A DNA stretch of 64,000 nt from positions 314,277,501 through 314,341,500 of the forward strand of contig NC_092339.1 in the NCBI RefSeq assembly GCF_046630445.1. Direction: 5' to 3'. Positions 1-12,800 of this stretch are shown here, piece after piece; position 1 is the stretch's first letter, and every line of letters begins with the position of its first letter. The notes below the pieces were generated by a model. It worked only from the letters and a program-made list of their open reading frames with translations. It made no database searches and was not told the DNA's origin. A program made the translations under genes and the position numbers. The stretch is from Rutidosis leptorrhynchoides (lineage: Eukaryota > Streptophyta > Magnoliopsida > Asterales > Asteraceae).

Positions 1-1
1 A

Positions 2-2894
2 CCGGAGCTACCTCCACACAGATGTGTAGAATTCTAGATTGATCTCATACCAGGAGCTGCACCTGTAGCCCGATCTCCATATAGACTTGCACCTTCAGAA
101 ATGCAAGAATTACAAGACCAGTTGCAAGAATTATCGGACCGTGGATTTATTCGTCCTAGTTTTTTCACCTTGGGGTGCTCCTATTCTGTTCGTCAAGAAG
201 AAGGATGGATCTATGAGAATGTGCATAGATTACCGAGAATTAAACAAATTAACGATCAAGAATCGGTACCCATTACCGAGGATTGATGATTTGTTTGATC
301 AATTGCAAGGATCAAGTGTTTATTCTAAGATTGATCTACGCTCCGGATATCATCAGCTGAGAGTGAAGGAAGAAGATGTTCCTAAAACAGCGTTCAGAAC
401 CCGTTACGGTCACTATGAATTTTTAGTCATGCCTTTTGGATTGACTAATGCTCCAGCAGTATTCATGGATCTAATGAATCGCATCTATAGACCGTATTTA
501 GACAAATTTGTCATTGTTTTTATCGACGACATATTGATTTACTCGAAGAACAAGGAAGAACATGAGCAACACTTAAGACTGGTACTAGAGATACTCAAGA
601 AAGAAGAATTGTACGCAAAATTTTTTAAGTGTGATTTCTGGTTACAAGAAGTACAATTTTTGGGCCATGTTGTCAGTAAACATGGAATTAAAGTTGACCC
701 CGCCAAGATCGAAGCCATTAGTAAATGGGAAACACCGAAGACTCCAACACAAATCCGTCAATTCTTAGGTCTTGCTGGTTACTACCGAAGATTCATTCAA
801 GATTTCTCTAGAATCGCCAAACCCTTAACTGCATTGACTCAAAAGGGAAAGAAGTATGATTGGTCCACAGAACAGGAATCCTCATTCCAGTTATTAAAGA
901 AGAAGTTAACGTCTGCACCCATTTTGTCATTAACGGAAGGAAATGATGATTTCGTGATCTATTGTGATGCTTCACGCCAAGGTTTAGGATGTGTATTAAT
1001 GCAACGCACAAAAGTTATCGCATATGCCTCACGACAACTAAAAATTCATGAAAAAAACTATACGACGCACGATTTGGAACTTGGAGCAGTAGTTTTTGCA
1101 CTCAAAATATGGAGACACTATCTATATGGCACCAAGTGTACAGTGTACACCGACCATAAGAGTCTTCAGCATATTTTTGATCAAAAACAACTCAATATGA
1201 GGCAACGTCGCTGGGTAGAGTTGTTAAACGATTACGATTGTGAAATCCGTTACCACCCCGGAAAAGCTAATGTTGTAGCTGATGCCCTAAGTCGAAAAGA
1301 AAGAGTAAAACCTCTTAGGGTCCGAGCTTTGAATATTACAATTCGTACTGATCTCACAAAGCAAATTCAAGCAGCACAGTTAGAGGCTTTAAAAGAAGAA
1401 AACGAAAAAGGCGAAATAAGCAAAGGGTTAGAAAAACAACTTGAAGAAAAAGCCGATGGAACCCTGTATTTTGCTGGTAGGATATGGGTACCAAAACATG
1501 GTAACCTAAGGCAACTAGTACTGGATGAAGCACACAAAACGAGGTACTCAATTCACCCAGGAAATGGAAAAATGTACCACGATCTCAAGAAGTTTTATTG
1601 GTGGCCTAATATGAAAACAGAAATTGCTACTTATGTAAGCAAATGTTTAACGTGTGCAAAGGTCAAAGCTGAGCACCAAAAGCCGTCAGGATTACTGCAA
1701 CAACCAGAAATTCCGCAGTGGAAATGGGAAAGAATAACCATGGATTTCATTACGAAATTACCAAGGACTACAAGTAGTCATGATACTATTTGGGTGATAG
1801 TTGATCGTCTAACTAAATCAGCTCACTTTCTACCAATAAAGGAGACAGACAGTATGGAGAAATTAGCACGCCTATATTTGAAGGAAGTAGTTTCCAGGCA
1901 TGGTGTACCTATCTCCATCATATCTGATCGTGACACCCGATTCACATCACGTTTCTGGCAGTCATTACAAAAAGCATTGGGAACTCGATTAGATATGAGC
2001 ACCGCTTATCACCCACAGACAGATGGTCAAAGTGAAAGAACAATACAAACATTGGAAGACATGTTACGGGCATGCGTGATTGACTTTGGAACCAGTTGGG
2101 ATCGACACTTACCGTTGGCAGAATTTTCATACAATAATAGCTATCATACGAGCATCAACGCAGCACCATTTGAAGCACTTTACGGTAGAAAGTGCAGATC
2201 TCCTATCTGTTGGAGTGAAGTAGGAGAAAGACAACTTACTGGACCAGAAATTATTCACGAAACCACCGAAAAGATCATTCAAATACAACAGCGATTGAAA
2301 ACGGCCATGAGTCGCCAAAAGAGTTATGCTGATGTAAGAAGAAAACCGCTAGAATTTCAAGTGGGTGACAAAGTCATGTTGAAAGTGTCACCCTGGAAAG
2401 GCGTTGTACGATTCGATAAACGAGGAAAGCTAAGTCCTAGGTATGTAGGACCCTTTGAAATCACCGAAAGAATTGGAGCAGTTGCTTATCGATTAAAGCT
2501 ACCGCAAGAACTTAGTAGTGTTCACGACACATTTCACGTGTCAAATTTGAAGAAATGTTTAGCTGAAGAGGATGTCGTAATTCCTCTTGACGAAATACGA
2601 ATTAATGATAAACTCCATTTTGTCGAAGAACCTGTTGAAATCATGGACCGTGAGGTCAAACAATTAAAACAAAGCAAAATACCGATAGTTAGAGTTCGTT
2701 GGAACGCAAGACGAGGACCCGAGTTTACTTGGGAACGTGAAGATCAAATGAAGCAAAAGTATCAACATTTGTTCACTGATATCGCTCATAAAACAGGTAC
2801 TACTCAAAATTTCGGGACGAAATTTTCTTTAACGGGGAGGTACTGTGATGACCCAAAAAAATTTTCGACTAATTTAAACCAATTCTCTTTATGA
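2..2894 (+). pseudogene. pol: gypsy pol polyprotein (RT, RNase H, integrase), two lesions
   Basis: The polyprotein copies element RNA into DNA and integrates it. In the long open frame starting at 87 (935 residues), RT spans about 27-215 with the catalytic FIDD box at 145-148. RNase H spans about 288-403 with D294, E331, D356 and D399. The integrase zinc finger has H483, H490, C520 and C523, and the integrase core has D553, D614 and E650. A chromodomain-like tail lies at about 850-905. The true upstream frame begins at base 2 and reads an in-frame TAG at 35-37. It then needs a one-base shift at the T-run near 161-166 to join the long frame. The visible part is otherwise open, so the copy is young but probably dead. 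The last 50 bases of the frame run into the 3' LTR. Confidence 0.93.
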
Positions 2895-4315
2895 TTTAAC
2901 ATTATGTAAATATACATATATGTATGTATATATATATATATATATATTATAAGATGTACAAGTAAAAATGACTTTCCTACAGTAAAACATTAATTGCTAC
3001 AGTAAAAATGACTTTGCTACAGTAAAACCGTATTTTGCTACAGTGCTACAGTGAAAACGACTTTGCTACAGTGATTTGCTACAGTAAACACTATTTGCTA
3101 CAGTAAAACACTATTTGCTACAGTAAACACTATTTGATGTCGACGAACTAGCAAACAAAAACGGAAAAGGCGGCCATGCGATCGCATGGCAAAAACACTG
3201 AAAACTCATGCGATCGCATGAGCTACAGTAAATCGAAAAGTAATATAAATACGCAGTTTGTTCGACGATATTTTTTCATATTTATCTCTCAATATTTATA
3301 TTTATATTATAATTATAATTTTAAATTTAAGTTTAATAATAATAAGGTATATACAAGGGTGTTTTTAATTCGGGTTTCAAACCGCTTTAAGCTAAGGAAA
3401 TATTAGGTATTATTCGGGGTATTGTTCTTGAATCCAAGGCCAACCATACAGTCATCTACCATCATTACATCTACGCAATTTGCCTACAATATTGAATCGC
3501 AATATTGAACTGTGAGTTATAGATCCCTTTTTAAATACTTTAAATATTTTTGGGCTGAGAATACATGCAATTTATTTTAAACGCGATAAGACACAAGTAC
3601 ATACTAAATTCTACACTGAGTTAAACCGGAAATCCCTTAGCTTTGGTAACTAGTAGCTGCCAGTACATAGGATATGGACTGGTGGGCGCGAATAATTGTA
3701 TATGGATCCATAGGGCTTGACATCCCCGTCCGAGCTAGAGCGCTAGCCTTTTAACGGACGTATGTTATTTGAGTTTAAGACACGTTGGTTTGCGTGTATT
3801 AAAACGAATGGGGTAATTATCACTATAGCGTTAAGTTTAGTTACCAGGGTGCTCTGTTACGTAGAATCTATTGATAAACTTTTGATGAAATCTTGTGGTC
3901 TATCTTTATATATGTTTATGACTCGAGCAATTAAACCTATAACTCACCAACATTCGTGTTGACTTTTTAGCATGTTTTGTTCTCAGGTCCTTAGAATGCT
4001 TCCGCTGTGATGTGCTTGTTGCCTGCATGGAGTCTCTCATGCTTTGTACAAAGTTTATTGCATTCAAAATAAAACTGCGTTGTGTAATAAATAATTGGAC
4101 TGTGATGTCAACCTGTAAATTAAAGACTTATGTATTTCGGGGTTTTGCTTATACCTAAGCATTTGCCCACATGTTTATAACTTTCTATGTTTAGAAAGTC
4201 ACTTATTTTAATGAATGCAATATTTTATCAAAACGTATCATATAGAGGTCAAAACCTCACTGTGGAATCAATGATTAACGTGCCGCGTCAATAGCGATTT
4301 TGACGGGTCGTTACA
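2845..4315 (+). repeat. 3' LTR of the left-edge gypsy element
   Basis: The LTR begins TGTGATGACCC right after a purine-rich tract (AACGGGGAGGTAC) and ends GGGTCGTTACA, with TG..CA termini, 1471 bp. It matches the solo LTR at 62489-63988 almost throughout. It contains a CTACAGTAAA minisatellite, two GCGATCGC palindromes and AATAAA-type signals near 4068-4090. A tail block around 3950-4010 is shared with the other LTR families of this window. Confidence 0.92.
2966..3135 (+). repeat. Minisatellite, unit about TTTGCTACAGTAAAA
   Basis: About ten degenerate copies of a 12-20 base unit built on GCTACAGTAAAA sit in the U3 part of the LTR. The solo LTR has a shorter, more regular version (about 62690-62800). 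Copy number therefore differs between members of the family. Its function is unknown, and a regulatory role is only a guess. Confidence 0.85.
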
Positions 4316-4549
4316 ATTGACCATAATTAACCTTGGTCGGTTGGTTGAGGATTTTCTTTTACTTAACCGTTTTATTATTTCCCCCACCGGTTCTATTTCT
4401 TCATCCGGTTCTGATTCTTCTTCCGGTTCTGACTCTTCTTCCGGTTCCTCTTCGGGAACTTGTGAATCAGTCCACGAATCATTCCAATTTACATTTGACT
4501 CTTCATTATTATTAGGTGAGTCAATGGGACTTGTTCTAGAGGTAGACAT
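4316..4549 (-). pseudogene. gag: gag N-terminal fragment
   Basis: An open frame starts at an ATG at 4549 on the minus strand. It begins MSTSRTSPIDSP and continues with a strongly acidic Glu/Pro/Ser tract. The frame is genuine only as far as 4316, where it runs into the inserted LTR. Its position just downstream of the primer site identifies it as gag. It has no recognisable capsid or zinc knuckle, and the product is certainly truncated. Confidence 0.6.
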
Positions 4550-4743
4550 CTATCACATAATATCAAACGTGTTAAGAGATTAATATATCACATAATATTC
4601 ACATGTTAAAAATATATAGTTTCCAACTAATTTGTTAAGCAATCATTTTTCAAGTAAACACGGTCGAAGTCCAGACTCACTAATGCATCCTAACAAACTC
4701 GATAAGACACACTAATGCAAAATTCTGGTTCTCTAAGACCAAC

Positions 4744-4755
4744 GCTCGGATACCA
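4744..4755 (-). other. Primer-binding site (tRNA-iMet type)
   Basis: On the minus strand this reads TGGTATCCGAGC. It matches the plant tRNA-iMet 3' end complement TGGTATCAGAGC with one mismatch. It lies two bases inside the LTR boundary, as expected for first-strand priming. Confidence 0.88.
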
Positions 4756-4757
4756 AC

Positions 4758-7700
4758 TGAAATGTCCCGTTCTTATTGATTAAAAACGTTCCATATTAAT
4801 TGATTTCGTTGCGAGGTTTTGACCTCTATATGAGACGTGTTTCAAAGACTGCATTCATTTTAAAACAAACCATAACCTTTATTTCATCAATAAAGGTTTA
4901 AAAAGCTTTACGTAGATTATCAAATAATGATAATCTAAAATATCCTGTTTACACACGACCATTACATAATGGTTTACAATACAAATATGTTACAACAAAA
5001 TAAGTTTCTTGAATGCAGTTTTTACACAATATCATACAAGCATGGACTCCAAATCTCATCCTTATTTAAGTATGCGACAGCGGAAGCTCTTAATAATCAC
5101 CTGAGAATAAACATGCTTAAAACGTCAACAAAAATGTTGGTGAGTTATAGGTTTAACCTATATATATCAAATCGTAACAATAGACCACAAGATTTCATAT
5201 TTTAATACACATCCCATACATAGAGATAAAAATCATTCATATGGTGAACACCTGGTAACCGACATTAACAAGATGCATATATAAGAATATCCCTATCATT
5301 CCGGGACACCCTTCGGATATGATATAAATTTCGAAGTACTAAAGCATCCGGTACTTTGGATGGGGTTTGTTAGGCCCAATAGATCTATCTTTAGGATTCG
5401 CGTCAATTAGGGTGTCTGTTCCCTAATTCTTAGATTACCAGACTTAATAAAAAGGGGCATATTCGATTTCGATAATTCAACCATAGAATGTAGTTTCACG
5501 TACTTGTGTCTATTTTGTAAATCATTTATAAAACCTGCATGTATTCTCATCCCAAAAATATTAGATTTTAAAAGTGGGACTATAACTCACTTTCACAGAT
5601 TTTTACTTCGTTGGGAAGTAAGACTTGGCCACTGGTTGATTCACGAACCTATAACAATATATACATATATATCAAAGTATGTTCAAAATATATTTACAAC
5701 ACTTTTAATATATTTTGATGTTTTAAGTTTATTAAGTCAGCTGTCCTCGTTAGTAACCTACAACTAGTTGTCCACAGTTAGATATACAGAAATAAATCAA
5801 TAAATATTATCTTGAATCAATCCACGACCCAGTGTATACGTATCTCAGTATTGATCACAACTCAAACTATACATATTTTGGAATCAACCTCAACCCTGTA
5901 TAGCTAACTCCAACATTCACATATAGAGTGTCTATGGTTGTTCCGAAATATATATATAGATGTGTCGACATGATAGGTCGAAACATTGTATACGTGTCTA
6001 TGGTATATCAAGATTACATAATATACAATACAAGTTGATTAAGTTATGGTTGGAATAGATTTGTTACCAATTTTCACGTAGCTAAAATGAGAAAAATTAT
6101 CCAATCTTGTTTTACCCATAACTTCTTCATTTTAAATCCGTTTTGAGTGAATCAAATTGCTATGGTTTCATATTGAACTCTATTTTATGAATCTAAACAG
6201 AAAAAGTATAGGTTTATAGTCAGAAAAATAAGTTACAAGTCGTTTTTGTAAAGGTAGTCATTTCAGTCGAAAGAACGACGTCTAGATGACCATTTTAGAA
6301 AACATACTTCCACTTTGAGTTTAACCATAATTTTTGGATATAGTTTCATGTTCATAATAAAAATCATTTTCTCAGAATAACAACTTTTAAATCAAAGTTT
6401 ATCATAGTTTTTAATTAACTAACCCAAAACAGCCCGCGGTGTTACTACGATGGCGTAAATCCGGTTTTACGGTGTTTTTCGTGTTTCCAGGTTTTAAATC
6501 ATTAAGTTATCATATCATATAGATATAGAACATGTGTTTAGTTGATTTTAAAAGTAAAGTTAGAAGGATTAACTTTTGTTTGCGAACAAGTTTAGAATTA
6601 ACTAAACTATGTTCTAGTGATTACAAGTTTAAACCTTCGAATAAGATAGCTTTATATGTATGAATCGAATGATGTTATGAACATCATTACTACCTTAAGT
6701 TCCTTGGATAAACCTACTAGAAAAGTGAAAAATTGATATAGCTTCAACGGATCCTTGGATGGCTCGAAGTTCTTGAAGCAGAATCATGACACGAAAACAA
6801 GTTCAAGTAAGATCATCACTTGAAATAAGATTGTTATAGTTATAGAAATTGAACCAAAGTTTGAATATGATTATTACCTTGTATTAGAATGATAACCTAC
6901 TGTAAGAAACAAAGATTTCTTGAGGTTGGATGATCACCTTACAAGATTGGAAGTGAGCTAGCAAACTTGAAAGTATTCTTGATTTTATGTAACTAGAACT
7001 TGTAGAATATATGAAGAACACTTAGAACTTGAAGATAGAACTTGAGAGAGATTAATTAGATGAAGAAAATTGAAGAATGAAAGTGTTTGTAGGTGTTTTT
7101 GGTCGTTGGTGTATGAATTAGATATAAAGGATATGTAATTTTGTTTTCATGTAAATAAGTCATGAATGATTACTCATATTTTTGTAATTTTATGAGATAT
7201 TTCATGCTAGTTCCCAAATGATGGTTCCCACATGTGTTAGGTGACTCACATGGGCTGCTAAGAGATGATCATTGGAGTGTATATACCAATAGTACATACA
7301 TCTAAAAGATGTGTATTGTACGAGTACGAATACGGGTGCATACGAGTAGAATTGTTGATGAAACTGAACGAGGATGTAATTGTAAGCATTTTTGTTAAGT
7401 AGAAGTATTTTGATAAGTGTATTGAAGTCTTTAAAAAGTGTATAAATACATATTAAAACACTACATGTATATACATTTTAACTGAGTCGTTAAGTCATCG
7501 TTAGTCGTTACATGTAAGTGTTGTTTTGAAACCTTTAGGTTAACGATCTTGTTAAATGTTGTTAACCCAATGTTTATAATATCAAATGAGATTTTAAATT
7601 ATTATATTATCATGATATTATCATGTATGAATATCTCTTAATATGATATATACACATTAAATGTCTTTACAACGATAATCGTTACATATATGTCTCGTTT

Positions 7701-8009
7701 AAAAATCATTAAGTTAGTAGTCTTGTTTTTACATATGTAGTTCATTGTTAATATACTTAATGATATGTTTACTTATCATATTATCATGTTAACTATATAT
7801 ATATCCATATATATGTCATCATATAGTTTTTACAAGTTTTAACGTTCGTGAATCACCGGTCAACTTGGGTGGTCAATTGTCTATATGAAACATATTTCAA
7901 TTAATCAAGTCTTAACAAGTTTGATTGCTTAACATGTTGGAAACATTTAATCATGTAAATATCAATCTCAATTAATATATATGATCATGGAAAAGTTCGG
8001 GTCACTACA
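4758..8009 (-). repeat. 5' LTR (3.25 kb) of the minus-strand element
   Basis: On the minus strand it starts TGTAGTGACCCG and ends GGGACATTTCA (TG..CA). It is 3252 bp. No coding region is visible. A tail block near 5080-5200 is the reverse-complement counterpart of the 3890-4030 block of the gypsy LTR. A head block near 7850-8009 contains CGTTCGTGAATC, also found in the other families. Confidence 0.85.
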
Positions 8010-8073
8010 TAATAATAATTCTTATTAAGATAGTAATACTACCTTAGGAGTCTTAAAAAAAAGAAAACTGCTT

Positions 8074-8143
8074 CTGTCAAGGTTTGAACCCTTGATCACT
8101 TGCCACACCGTCAACACCCCAAACCATCGGACCAAGGCCCATT
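8074..8143 (-). other. tRNA-like block with Pol III A/B box resemblance (3' LTR copy)
   Basis: On the minus strand, GGTTCAAACC (8081-8090) fits the Pol III B box. TTGGTCCGATGG, about 40 bases upstream in that orientation, resembles an A box. The block is repeated at 16521-16590 in the other LTR. It looks like a SINE head or decayed tRNA gene captured by the LTR. I cannot fold it into a convincing functional tRNA. Confidence 0.5.
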
Positions 8144-9777
8144 TTCTGTTTTAATACCCTTCTGACTTATTATAAACCCGTATTATTTTTGTGTTCCTCT
8201 ACTTTTCTTCTTCGCTAAACCCAATCGACCCAGCATCATTTAATCTTAATAAAAACTACAAAATTTGATTTGAAGATTTAATATACAACACGAAACACTT
8301 AATGATGATTGATTGGTTTTAAAAATAAAAATAAAAAAATAGAGACAAAGAGCTGCTACTGCTCGACGCTATTTAGGAAGAAGAAAAAAAATTGATTTTG
8401 ATTTGTGGTGTGTTTTAGCCAAAGGTTGTAACACAAAATATATTGCAAATCTATCCTAAAAACGTTTTCAAACATCAATTGAACTTGAAACCTAAAGACA
8501 AGTTCGAATTTCTTTCAAGAACAATTTGGTTGACTTATTGAGCGAAACTTTGACCTTCAAATTAAAGCTTGATATAAAGATTTGAAATATGAAATTTTGC
8601 AGATAGATTTATTGAAAAGTTCCTAACAAGACTGTAATTCCACATTTTTCAAATTCATTCGAAATCGAGATTGGAAAAAAATTATGTGGCGTAGAGAGGG
8701 CAGACAGAAAAAAAATAAAATAAAAATGAACTTCAACTCTTTCAGGGTTTTTTTTAAATCGATATGCCCAGATAGTAACATCCTATAAACAATATAAATA
8801 ATGGAAATCGAATGCTTGATTGCTTTATTGTGATAATTGAAGGTGGCTTCACTTCACGGGTTAAATAGAAAAAGCAGAAGATAAGATAATAATATATATA
8901 ATTTGGTTTATTTTATACATAATATAATAAATTATAATATTAATTATAATTACATTAATAAAAATAATACATATATTTTTAACCCTTGTTTTGTTAATCA
9001 TACCTTACAATTATTTATAATAACAATAAAATGTTAATAATGTTAATAAAGATAAAATGTATTATTTTCTAATAATAATAAAGATCATATTTGCAATTAT
9101 TGAATATAGATAAAAATACTAGTAATAAAAATAATAGAATTTAGTATATCCTTAATAATATCAAATAATAAAGTGTGATAGAAAAATATTGATATGATAA
9201 TATTAATAATAAAGATAATGAAATTTTTAAATAAAAGATAAGTTTAATTAATCTTAATGATAATCATAATAAAAGAAAATGATAATAATCATATTGATAT
9301 TAATAATAATGCTAAATATAATATTAATAGTTCTTAATAATAGTAATAATAATGATATCTAATAACAATATTAATATTAACCATTTTAATTTTACTACTA
9401 GTTATAATAGTATTAATTAATATTATTAGTGTTAATAATAATATATATCAAATTTCATTTTTTTATATAATAAAATTATTAATACAGATATTCATATTTA
9501 TTTTACTGTAAGTAGTACTAGTATAGTAATTTATTATGTTTATATTACGTATTATTAACTATGTAATATTTAACAACTCTCCACTATATATAATAACATA
9601 TATTGATTATTTATATCTCATATATATTACAATATATCTATAACATAGTTATACATAAAAATCATATCTTTATATATAGATTCATTTTAAATTACACTTA
9701 ATAATTTTGTAAATTATTTTACATAATTATTTTTAAATGTTTAAATTTTATAATTTCAACTTTTTATAGATACCTAC

Positions 9778-9779
<2 letters not shown>

Positions 9780-9860
<81 letters not shown>
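9780..9860. repeat. (AT)n microsatellite
   Basis: An uninterrupted TA dinucleotide run in the LTR of copy B. The matching position in the other LTR (about 18229-18305) carries a run of similar length. Confidence 0.97.
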
Positions 9861-9865
<5 letters not shown>

Positions 9866-12800
9866 TATAATCAATTGTTCGTGAATCGTCGGGCATAATC
9901 AAAGGTTAACTGTATTCACATAAACAGTTCCAAAATTTTGAGACTGAACATTACAGACGTTGCCTATCGTATCGAAATGCTATAAAGATTAAGTTTAAAT
10001 TTGGTCGGAAATTCCCGGGTCATCACAGTACCTAATCGTTAAAGAAATTTCGTCCCGAAATTTGAGTAAGGTGGTCATGGTTAACAATAAAAAATGTTTT
10101 CATGACGAATATGAGTTGATAAATTGAGTTTTATCATCATTGAGTAATATGGATAAAAAAAAATAATTCGATTATTCGAAGAGTACGAATGAAGCTATCA
10201 CAAAAGAGTGAAATGAGTAAATGAAGTTTCGTTTTAACTTTTGACGTAGTCACGATTGAATTTTGAAAACATGTTGCGTCTTAACTTTTGACGTTGTTTT
10301 GGTTGAATTCCGGAATTCAACGAATTTGAAGAAAATCTTGAAAATCTATAAGATCTGATTCTTCGGGATTTATGGAAAATAAGATCTCTATAATTAAATG
10401 TGATCATCTGTCTCGATTTCTCTGTCTGGTATTTTCACTATAAATGAACTTCTTTCGTTCTATTACTTCTCACCACTTCCAATTTCTATATTTTAATTCA
10501 TACTTTCAATTCATCAGTAAATATGCTTCATCCAGTTTTAATCCTTGTCCTTATCCTTACTATCGCAACAATTATTCTCCTTTTCCAACTACCACCGGAG
10601 GAATCTGTTTTCTTCTACTACGCCCTTGGGGTTATAATGTTTTTAATTCTCCCATGTCTTTATGTTGCGATAAACATTGATATGCACGGTTTGTAATTCC
10701 TGTGTTTATGATCGGTTTTCTATTTCATTTTATTTTCCGGAGCTCCATGCTCTTGTTTTCTCTTTCCGACTCCAAGTCAAGCGAATAATGATCCAGAATT
10801 CATAGATATAGAGTTTCGAATGATTATAATGTTCTAAGTAGGGTGGAACGTGATAGCACGATTTGATTTTCAAATTTATCAAAATTACAGAAAATAGAAT
10901 CATCAAGAATACATTTTCTTGATATGTTCTGAAGTTAAATAGAATGAAAGAGTTATGTAACATGGCACATGATGACGTTAAGATCTGTGAATCATCACGT
11001 TCCATTAGAAACTCAGCATGACTTACTGTAATATAATCACGTTGATCAAGTGTCATTATATTATACTAACTCATGCATCAGTTCCCAACACTACTTCAAA
11101 ACATTCGTATTTTAAACTCGAAAGTTTACAGAATATAGAAAACTAACAGTTTCTATATGATGTAACACTGATAGCACGAAGAGATTAATGATTTCAGATT
11201 TGATTAGTTATGAAAATATCTTCAGAAATATGGAGGATATTTATAATGAAAGATACGATGATATCTTGGAATTTCTAATATCGATGGATGATGAAGAAGA
11301 TTTGTCCGTAAGGGTTTAGATTCGGAAGCAAGGTATTCGCTAAAGATTTCATCAGAAACAGAATCATTTAGATTCTTTGAAGTCAAACTTATTCTTTGTG
11401 ATTTGTCCACGGCTTTCTTCATAGTTTCGCATAATCTGCTTTTCAGTACTAAATTTTCTATTGAATGTTTCCAATATAATGATACCCAGGAAGCACGAAG
11501 AGGTATATAATTTCGGACGAGAATATTTATGAAAATATCCTCAGAAATATCGAAGATATTGATGATGATATTTTGGAATTTCTAAGTTCGATGGTTGATA
11601 GAGAAAGATTTTCCGTAAAATTTTAACATGACTTCGGAGCAAGATATTCTCTAAAGATTTCAACGGATCCAGAATTATCTGGATTCTTTAAATATAGGGT
11701 ATGGTCCTTGTATTTGTCCTTGGTCTTCTTCATAGTTAACTCTATCCGTTTTCCAGTTCCAACATTTCTGAGCTTTTCCAACATATTATTCTTTATCATC
11801 ATACTTCCGATGATTTAAGGTCGTCTACGGCTATCTACGGTTTCTGTTGCTTCATTCAGCTTTTTCAACATTCGGAGTATTGATTTGTAGACTGAGTGCT
11901 TTTCAGAATTTTAGAATGAAAGACCATAATTCTAAGAGATAAATGTTATACAAGTAACTGTTGATGTAGATATGCTGTGAGTTTTCAAAGTACTGATTGC
12001 TGATTCCCAGTAATTGGTATGGCAGTTCTCGTTACAATATGCGGATGAGTATATGATAGGGTTTCAATGAATAAATATAATGATTTGTCAAAGAGATTTA
12101 AGCCAAGAAGTAACGAGGTTGCTAGTACGTCTGCTGGTAGTATGATGGAATATAAAAGAATTCTCAGGTATCAAAAGGGTAATCGTATATATCAGGATTA
12201 TAGTAAGGCTACTTCGAATGAAAAGCCAAAGTTGACTTGCTGGAGCCGTGACAAAATTGGCTACCTTGAAAAGGGATCGTAAAGTTATTTTTGCTAATAA
12301 ATGCCAAAGGATCTGACGCGGCTATGTGTTAAACTTTTACTCAGTTGCCGAGAGTTTCTCAGGTGCATAACTATATGCATAAATCTTTCCTTCCGTAGAT
12401 GAAGTGCGGTTGATTCATCCTCTCGATTGAGGTGTTTTCAAGAATCATGAAAGGTTTGAACGCAGATTGTAATCGTCAAGATTCAAATGAGGTTTAAGAT
12501 GAAATCAAGTGGCAAACTTGAAGAATTATTTAGTTTCATATGTTATAGTCAATATTTTAATTCATTTTAAATGTCCAATGTTGATAGTCCACAGTTAGCA
12601 GTGTACAAATAATAATTCATATATAGTTTACTATATAATATTCGAATTATTTAATACGTATCGTGACCCGTGTACATGTCTCAGACTCTATCACAACTCA
12701 AAGTATACATATTATTGTAGAATCAACCTCAACCCTGTATAGAGAACTCGATCATTACTGCATATAGAGTGTCTATGGTGATTCCAAATAATATATATAG

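Larger units (their letters stand above)
1..4315 (+). mobile_element. Ty3/gypsy LTR retrotransposon, 3' part (pol and 3' LTR)
   Basis: The window opens inside the pol gene of a plus-strand gypsy element and runs through its 3' LTR to the terminal TTACA at 4315. The 5' LTR, gag and protease lie to the left of the window. At 4316 the sequence changes abruptly to a minus-strand gag start of a different element, so this copy inserted into that gag. The family is represented again by a solo LTR at 62489-63988. The domain order RT, RNase H, integrase is Ty3/gypsy. A chromodomain-like tail suggests a chromovirus, which is inference. Confidence 0.93.
4316..8009 (-). mobile_element. Minus-strand LTR retrotransposon: 5' LTR, primer site and gag start
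   Basis: Read on the minus strand, this is a 5' LTR (8009 down to 4758), a two-base gap, a primer-binding site and the start of gag. It is cut at 4316 by the gypsy insertion. The rest of the element should lie left of the window. Its LTR outer end abuts, at 8010, the interior of another element's LTR, so it inserted there. The missing left flank should carry a copy of TAATA. Confidence 0.82.
8010..10027 (-). repeat. 3' LTR of copy B (partial, interrupted at 8010)
   Basis: Nearly identical to 16457-18472. On the minus strand it begins TGTGATGACCCGGG. It contains a tRNA-like block (8074-8143), long AATAAT-rich stretches (8900-9560) and a pure AT run (about 9780-9860). No gene is visible. Confidence 0.9.

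Noticed and set aside
3762-3962. 66-residue frame conserved at 63435-63635
   Set aside because: The conservation is simply that of two LTRs of one family. There is no domain and no promoter-to-ATG logic.
4317-4583. Ser/Gly-rich plus frame with SSGSDSSSGS repeats
   Set aside because: Shadow of the acidic gag start on the minus strand.
8074-8143. Functional tRNA gene
   Set aside because: The B box is good, but I could not place acceptor and anticodon stems convincingly and the copies lie inside LTRs. Kept only as a tRNA-like block.
12067-12282. Plus-strand frame ending in a zinc-knuckle-like run (CWSRDKIGYLEKGS)
   Set aside because: Opposite strand to element B, key Cys and His are missing, and it is not conserved as a frame in element C.
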